A stretch of DNA of 10,077 nt. Source: an uncultured Campylobacter sp. Lineage in GTDB: Bacteria; Campylobacterota; Campylobacteria; Campylobacterales; Campylobacteraceae. The notes beneath the pieces are model-generated. The model saw only the letters and a list, made by a program, of their open reading frames with translations, did no database searches and had not been told where the DNA came from. Position numbers and translations under genes: made by a program. Location of the stretch: contig NZ_CALIII010000123.1 in assembly GCF_938018145.1 (NCBI RefSeq), positions 1 to 10,077 of the forward strand, in the 5' to 3' direction. Shown piece after piece: positions 6,442 through 10,077 of this stretch (position 1 is its first letter; every line of letters starts with the position of its first letter).

Positions 6442-7113
6442 CTACTCCGCCGAAATTTTTTTCAAAAACTCCCGAGTTTGCTCTTTTAAATTTTCCAAAT
6501 CTCCGCTATTATCTATCACAAAGTCTGCCATAGCGCGCTTTTGCTCGATATCAGTTTGCAGTTCCACGCGGTGTTTTGCAGCGGCATGATCGAGCCCGTT
6601 TCGCTTCATCACGCGCGCGATCAGCGTATCTTTTGGCGCATAAACGACCGCCGCTTTATCGAAAAACTCATACCTCTTGCCCTCGAAAAATAGCGGAATA
6701 TCGACGAAGTAAAACTTTCCTTTCGTCTCTAAAGCCCGCGCCTGCGATAAAATTTCAGCCGTTATCTTCGGATGCAGTAGCGCTTCGAGCTTTGCAAGCT
6801 CCGCCGGGTTTTTAAACACCAGCTCGCCTAGCTTTTTGCGGTCCACCGAGGCGCAGGGCGCGGACGAAATTTCCTCGCCTGAACTAGTGCTAAATTCCGC
6901 GTGCGAGCCCAAATTTTCGGCCTGCGCGTCTTTTTGCACGACGTATTGCGCGCCGAAAATTTCAGCCACCTGCGCGGCGCAGCGATCCAAAATGTCATGC
7001 GAAATCCTATCGGCGTCGATGATCTCAAATCCGCGATCACGAAGCAGCTCGCAAACCGCGCTCTTGCCGCTACCGATGCTGCCCGTGATGACGACGGCGT
7101 GTTTAAATTTCAA
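6442..7113 (-). CDS. coaE: Dephospho-CoA kinase, TTG start, with internal insertion
   Basis: The enzyme phosphorylates dephospho-CoA with ATP, the last step of coenzyme A synthesis, in the cytosol. Visible motifs are the P-loop GSIGSGKS (11-18), DADRISHD (33-40), DRKKLG (91-96), LLHPKI (112-117), the VDIPLFFE strand (137-144), the lid region with RNGLD (171-175) and ADFVIDNSG (196-204). At 223 residues it is longer than the usual ~200, because of an insertion at about 61-88 rich in A, S, E and Q (bases 6850-6933), between FGA and DRKKLG. The start is the TTG at 7113: an in-frame TAA lies four codons upstream, no other start codon precedes the P-loop, and AAAGG (7124-7120) sits six bases before it. 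It is divergent from purM and convergent with the gene at 5717. Confidence 0.95.
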   Translation of the reverse strand: MKFKHAVVITGSIGSGKSAVCELLRDRGFEIIDADRISHDILDRCAAQVAEIFGAQYVVQKDAQAENLGSHAEFSTSSGEEISSAPCASVDRKKLGELVFKNPAELAKLEALLHPKITAEILSQARALETKGKFYFVDIPLFFEGKRYEFFDKAAVVYAPKDTLIARVMKRNGLDHAAAKHRVELQTDIEQKRAMADFVIDNSGDLENLKEQTREFLKKISAE

Positions 7114-7139
7114 GGTGGGCCTTTATAGCGTTTTTATTC

Positions 7140-7155
7140 GATTTTAGCTAAAATC
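7140..7155. promoter_or_regulatory. Perfect 16-bp palindrome forming divergent -10 elements of coaE and purM
   Basis: GATTTTAGCTAAAATC is its own reverse complement. It supplies TAAAAT on the plus strand (7149-7154) and the same hexamer on the minus strand (7146-7141). Starts near 7161 and 7134 would give leaders of about 26 and 20 bases to purM and coaE, both long enough to include their ribosome sites. Shared symmetric promoter use is inference; an operator for a dimeric regulator is the alternative. Confidence 0.5.
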
Positions 7156-7186
7156 TGCGAAATTATACCATCTTGGAGGATAAAAT

Positions 7187-8170
7187 TTGATAAGCTACAA
7201 AGACGCTGGCGTCGATATAGACGCGGGAAATGACTTCGTAAACGCGATAAAACCGTTCGTCAAGGCAACGCAAACTCCGCACGTTTTGGGCGGTATCGGC
7301 TCATTTAGCGGCGCAGTGAGGCTGCCTGCAGGCTACAAAAAACCTGCGATCCTAGGCGCCACCGACGGCGTGGGCACAAAGCTGCGACTCGCGATCGACG
7401 CGCGCAAATTTGACGGCGTCGGCCAAGATCTTGTCGCGATGTGCGTAAATGATCTCATCTGTAACTTCGCCGAGCCGCTGTTTTTCCTCGACTACTACGC
7501 GACGGCGAAGCTCGAGATCGCGGACGCCAAAGAGGTCGTAAAAAGCATCGCCGAGGGCTGCAAACTCGCCCGTTGCGCGCTGATCGGCGGCGAAACGGCG
7601 GAGATGCCCTCGATGTATGAGAAAGGCGACTTTGACCTTGCTGGGTTTGCCGTGGGTATCGCCGAGGAGGACGAGATCGACCGCAGCAAGTTCGTACGCG
7701 AGGGCGACGTGCTCATCGCGCTTCCTAGCAGCGGCCTGCACTCAAACGGCTTCTCGCTCGCTCGCAAAGTAGTCGCCGAGCTGGGGCTAAAATTTGACGA
7801 CAAAGTAGGCGGCTGCGCACTCATCGACGTGCTTTTGGAGCCGACTAGGATCTACGTCGGCGACTTTTTAAATTTAAAAGACAAGATCCACGCGCTCGCG
7901 CACATCACGGGCGGCGGCATCGTGGAAAATCTACCGCGCGTATTTCCGGAGGGGCTGGGTGCGAAGATCGAGCATGCCGCGATCCGCACGCCCGAAATCT
8001 TTAAAATCATCGCGCAAAAGGTCGAGCCTGCCGAGATGATGAGGACGTTTAATATGGGCGTTGGCATGATCGTCGTAGCGCCGAAAGAAAACGTAGATTT
8101 CGTGCTAGCTAGAACCGACGGCTACGTCATCGGCGAGGTCGTAAAAGGCGCGGGTGCGCAGCTAGTTTAA
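7187..8170 (+). CDS. purM: Phosphoribosylformylglycinamidine cyclo-ligase (AIR synthetase)
   Basis: The enzyme closes the imidazole ring of purines: FGAM plus ATP gives aminoimidazole ribonucleotide, in the cytosol. The sequence follows the E. coli protein from end to end as I recall it: SYKDAGVDIDAGN (3-15), GATDGVGTKLRLA (57-69), DLVAMCVNDL (81-90), AEPLFFLDYYAT (95-106), GGETAEMP (134-141), SSGLHSNGFSL (181-191), LEPTRIYV (217-224), HITGGGIVENLPRV (239-252) and RTFNMGVGM (286-294). At 327 residues it is only slightly shorter than usual (~345). The TTG at 7187 is the start: GGAGGA (7175-7180) sits six bases before it, and it opens directly into the conserved SYKDAGV. A strong terminator follows at 8185. 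Confidence 0.98.
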   Translation: MISYKDAGVDIDAGNDFVNAIKPFVKATQTPHVLGGIGSFSGAVRLPAGYKKPAILGATDGVGTKLRLAIDARKFDGVGQDLVAMCVNDLICNFAEPLFFLDYYATAKLEIADAKEVVKSIAEGCKLARCALIGGETAEMPSMYEKGDFDLAGFAVGIAEEDEIDRSKFVREGDVLIALPSSGLHSNGFSLARKVVAELGLKFDDKVGGCALIDVLLEPTRIYVGDFLNLKDKIHALAHITGGGIVENLPRVFPEGLGAKIEHAAIRTPEIFKIIAQKVEPAEMMRTFNMGVGMIVVAPKENVDFVLARTDGYVIGEVVKGAGAQLV

Positions 8171-8184
8171 ACGATCAAATTTAA

Positions 8185-8225
8185 CTTTGGCTCGCCAGTA
8201 AATACGCTACGAGCCAAAGATTTTT
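8185..8225 (+). terminator. Rho-independent terminator of purM
   Basis: CTTTGGCTCG (8185-8194) and CGAGCCAAAG (8210-8219) form a perfect 10-bp stem with a 15-base loop, followed by ATTTTT (8220-8225). It begins 15 bases after the purM stop. A weaker bulged hairpin (GGC-GGCAA with TTGCC-GCC, 8227-8253) follows directly. Confidence 0.85.
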
Positions 8226-8573
8226 AGGCGGCAAATTTATGTTGCCAACCGCCCTCCTCAAAAACCACTGCTTTTGTTTAAATTTGACCATCATATTTTC
8301 TACAAATTTATATCTCAAACCGGGCAATTTGTTAGTAAAATTTAATATGTTATAGCATAAAGTTTTTACTTCATCTGTTTGTAAATTTTATATTCAAAAG
8401 CCGATTTTAGCGCTAAATTTTAATAAAAACTAACGTTAGAGTTTGTTAGCTCTCATATATCAAACATTATCTAAAATCAAAAAATTAAATATTGTATTAA
8501 ATAAAAATATTAAAGTATAAATTTAATGCTTCTTGGCTAGAATTTGGTAAATTTTAAATACGAAGGACGGGCG
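8226..8573. other. AT-rich intergenic region
   Basis: About 350 bases between the purM terminator and the hydrolase gene. From about 8260 it is clearly more AT-rich than the genes on either side, with many A and T runs at 8450-8530 that could act as an upstream AT element. I see no tRNA and no convincing small gene; short frames of 37-38 codons on both strands lack good ribosome sites. The only probable element is the promoter near 8538. Confidence 0.6.
8538..8543 (+). promoter_or_regulatory. -10 box TAGAAT for the hydrolase gene
   Basis: TAGAAT, 5/6 to consensus, lies 30 bases before the ATG at 8574 and follows a long AT-rich stretch. This suits a Campylobacter vegetative promoter without a -35. 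A start near 8550 would leave room for the GAAGGA ribosome site. Confidence 0.45.
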
Positions 8574-9818
8574 ATGAGTATAAATTTAGATAGACTTAAG
8601 GCGCTTTTTAGCGAGATAAACGCGATCAACGACAAAAGTTTTGGCGCTGGGATGAGCCGCCTAGCCTACACGCGCGAGGACAAGGCCGCCAGAGAGCTAT
8701 TTATCGCGCGCTGTAAGGAAGCGGGGCTAAAAGTACGCATAGACGCGATCGGAAATATCTTTGCTAGGCGCGGAGGCACCGAGCCCGAGCTGCCGGCGGT
8801 AGCGTTTGGCTCGCATCTAGACACCGTGATAAACGGCGGCGAATTTGACGGGATTCTGGGCGTCCTGGGCGGACTGGAGCTCATCAGATCGCTAAACGAC
8901 GAGGGCGTGCAAACGCGCAGACCGCTTGAGCTGGTCGTCTTTGAGTGCGAGGAGTCGAGCAGATTTAATATCGCGACGCTTGGCAGCAAGGTCATGTGCG
9001 GCAAGCTAGGTTTTGAAAAACTAAAAGACGTGCGCGACTTTCAGGGACGCGCTACCAGCGAGATCTTTGCTGAGTTTGGCATCGATCTAGCGAGCATCGA
9101 AAAGGCTAAAAATTTGACGCCAAACTACGAGAGCTTTTTCGAGCTGCACATCGAGCAGGGGCCGCTACTAGATAACGAAAACATCCAAATCGGCGTAGTG
9201 AGCGCCATTGCCGCGCCGCATAGATTTAGCGTGCGCGTGCAAGGCCAGGCTCAGCACTCCGGCACGACCACTATGAAGTACCGCCACGACGCGCTTTGTG
9301 CAGCGGCGCAGATAGTGCTGGCTGTCGAGCACGTCGCGCACAAAAACGCATCAAACGGCGTGGTAGCGACCGCGGGCAACTGCACGGTAAAACCGGGCGT
9401 CATGAACGTCGTACCGGGCGAAACTACGCTACTAATCGACCTGCGCGGCATCAACCTGGCCACACGCGAGGCAGCATACGAGCAGATCCTAGCCGAAATC
9501 TCGCGCATCGAAGCGCAGCGCGGCGTCAAATGCGAGATCAAGCAGCTAGCATTCGACGAGCCGTGCGCGCTGGACGGCCGACTCATCGAGCTCATCGCCC
9601 AAAAAGCCGCGGCTCTCGGGCTTAGCTTTGAGATCATGCCAAGTGGCGCAGGACACGACGCGATGCATATGAGCGCACTTTGTCCGACTGCGATGATTTT
9701 CATCCCATCAAAAGACGGCATCAGCCACAATCCGGCGGAATTTTCTAGCTGGAGCGATATCGCTAACGGCGTAAATTTACTAAAAAGCGTGGTTTTAGAG
9801 GCTGCGGAAAGAGTCTAG
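8574..9818 (+). CDS. M20-family metal-dependent amidohydrolase (N-carbamoyl-L-amino-acid hydrolase / allantoate amidohydrolase type)
   Basis: The product, 414 residues, is a cytosolic two-metal hydrolase of an N-carbamoyl or ureido bond, releasing an amino acid with CO2 and ammonia, or acting on allantoate. Metal ligands are visible: H81 in GSHLDTV, D92 in EFDG, E126-E127 in CEESSRF, H192 in ELHIEQG and H385 in GISHNPAE. Substrate and dimer motifs are also present: GQAQHSGTT (H228), DLRG (R291) and GAGHDAMHM (H361). The family more often has EEGSRF where this has EESSRF. The ATG at 8574 is the start, with AAGGA (8563-8567) six bases upstream. A TTG at 8544 in frame would add ten residues translated through this ribosome site. 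The gene stands alone between two terminators, with no hydantoinase, dihydropyrimidinase or allantoinase gene in view, so the substrate cannot be fixed. Confidence 0.92.
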   Translation: MSINLDRLKALFSEINAINDKSFGAGMSRLAYTREDKAARELFIARCKEAGLKVRIDAIGNIFARRGGTEPELPAVAFGSHLDTVINGGEFDGILGVLGGLELIRSLNDEGVQTRRPLELVVFECEESSRFNIATLGSKVMCGKLGFEKLKDVRDFQGRATSEIFAEFGIDLASIEKAKNLTPNYESFFELHIEQGPLLDNENIQIGVVSAIAAPHRFSVRVQGQAQHSGTTTMKYRHDALCAAAQIVLAVEHVAHKNASNGVVATAGNCTVKPGVMNVVPGETTLLIDLRGINLATREAAYEQILAEISRIEAQRGVKCEIKQLAFDEPCALDGRLIELIAQKAAALGLSFEIMPSGAGHDAMHMSALCPTAMIFIPSKDGISHNPAEFSSWSDIANGVNLLKSVVLEAAERV

Positions 9819-9861
9819 ACTTACGGACGAACAATTTAAAACTCTAATACAAAAATACTCG

Positions 9862-9888
9862 CCCATACAAGCATAATATATGGGTTTT
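9862..9888 (+). terminator. Rho-independent terminator of the hydrolase gene
   Basis: CCCATA (9862-9867) and TATGGG (9879-9884) form a 6-bp stem with an 11-base loop, followed by TTTT. It lies 44 bases after the stop. GCATAA/TTATGC arms at about 9871-9892 overlap it and could form an alternative stem. Moderate strength. Confidence 0.6.
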
Positions 9889-9896
9889 ATGCAAGC

Positions 9897-9929
9897 AAAG
9901 TCTATGAAATTTTGGATTTTACAGACTTT
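9897..9929. repeat. Inverted repeat between convergent genes
   Basis: AAAGTCT (9897-9903) and AGACTTT (9923-9929) pair over 7 bp with a 19-base AT-rich loop. It lies just past the stop of the minus-strand gene at the right edge and could be part of its terminator, but no clear T-run follows on either strand. Confidence 0.35.
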
Positions 9930-9939
9930 ATGCTGCAAA

Positions 9940-10077
9940 TTAAATTTTATTCTCCGAAAGCAGTATAAAAATCAGCGGATTTATCAGCGTTTCTCCGCGT
10001 GCGGCGTAGAGCATGACGTCCTCGAAATAGTTATCGTTAATGCCGTAAACGTGATACTCGTACGCACCGATGCCGTA
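9940..10077 (-). CDS. C-terminal end of an unrecognised protein, cut by the right edge
   Basis: The minus-strand frame is open from the window edge for 45 codons to TAA (9942-9940). It reads YGIGAYEYHVYGINDNYFED, then VMLYAARGETLINPLIFILL and SENKI. The codon use (TAC, GGC, GAC, GCC) is like the other genes here and unlike the AT-rich gap beside it, which supports real coding. The piece is aromatic and acidic at first, with a hydrophobic stretch near the end. No family is recognised. It is convergent with the hydrolase gene, 121 bp apart. Confidence 0.7.
   Translation of the reverse strand, partial: YGIGAYEYHVYGINDNYFEDVMLYAARGETLINPLIFILLSENKI

Noticed and set aside
7352..7824. Long minus-strand frames opposite purM
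   Set aside because: They are antisense shadows created by the codon bias of purM, and their products show no domain features.
8180..8300. A 37-codon minus-strand frame (MMVKFKQKQWFLRR...)
   Set aside because: It runs through the purM terminator stem, has no good ribosome site, and is most simply chance.
8239..8355. A 38-codon plus-strand frame starting ATG TTG after the purM terminator
   Set aside because: It has a weak ribosome site, no recognisable topology, and begins within a hairpin in an AT-rich gap.
8544..8573. TTG start ten codons before the hydrolase ATG
   Set aside because: The ribosome site AAGGA falls inside the extension and is properly spaced from the ATG at 8574, and the putative -10 overlaps the region just before the TTG.

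Overview
The window looks like chromosomal DNA from a Campylobacter of the rectus/showae/curvus/concisus type. The reasons are the many TCAAATTTGA-like words in and between genes, moderate GC with AT-rich gaps, a single-subunit quinol nitric oxide reductase, and protein sequences of epsilonproteobacterial style. The genus is an inference from these traits, not from a database match. I see no IS element, phage gene, CRISPR array, tRNA or rRNA.

Layout. (1) 1-2397, plus strand: a membrane-bound c-di-GMP phosphodiesterase (periplasmic helical sensor, PAS, degenerate GGDEF, intact EAL) that enters from the left edge without its start. (2) 5565 down to 2463, minus strand: a probable three-gene unit of norB (quinol NO reductase), a DUF1523 membrane protein, and a 45-residue GTG-started single-helix membrane protein. 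A strong 10-bp hairpin lies between norB and the DUF1523 gene. (3) 5566-5716: a compact divergent regulatory region with an FNR-type box and three more palindromes. (4) 5717-6247, plus strand: a two-helix membrane protein with a histidine pair and a cytosolic helical domain, divergent from norB. (5) 6442-7113 minus and 7187-8170 plus: coaE and purM, divergent, both starting with TTG, around a perfect 16-bp palindrome that supplies a -10-like hexamer to each strand. (6) 8171-8573: a terminator, then an AT-rich gap. (7) 8574-9818, plus strand: an M20 hydrolase of the N-carbamoyl-amino-acid hydrolase / allantoate amidohydrolase type, with its own terminator. (8) 9940-10077, minus strand: the C-terminal end of an unrecognised gene cut by the right edge.

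How the parts fit. The centre is a nitric oxide detoxification or respiration locus. NorB takes electrons from quinol and reduces NO to N2O in the inner membrane. The two small membrane proteins downstream may be cotranscribed and assist it, and the divergent membrane protein shares its control region. A CRP/FNR-family regulator is the likely activator. CoaE (last step of CoA synthesis) and PurM (purine synthesis) are housekeeping genes. The phosphodiesterase and the hydrolase appear to be independent units.

The least described parts are the small proteins around norB, above all the 45-residue one, and the palindrome-dense norB promoter.
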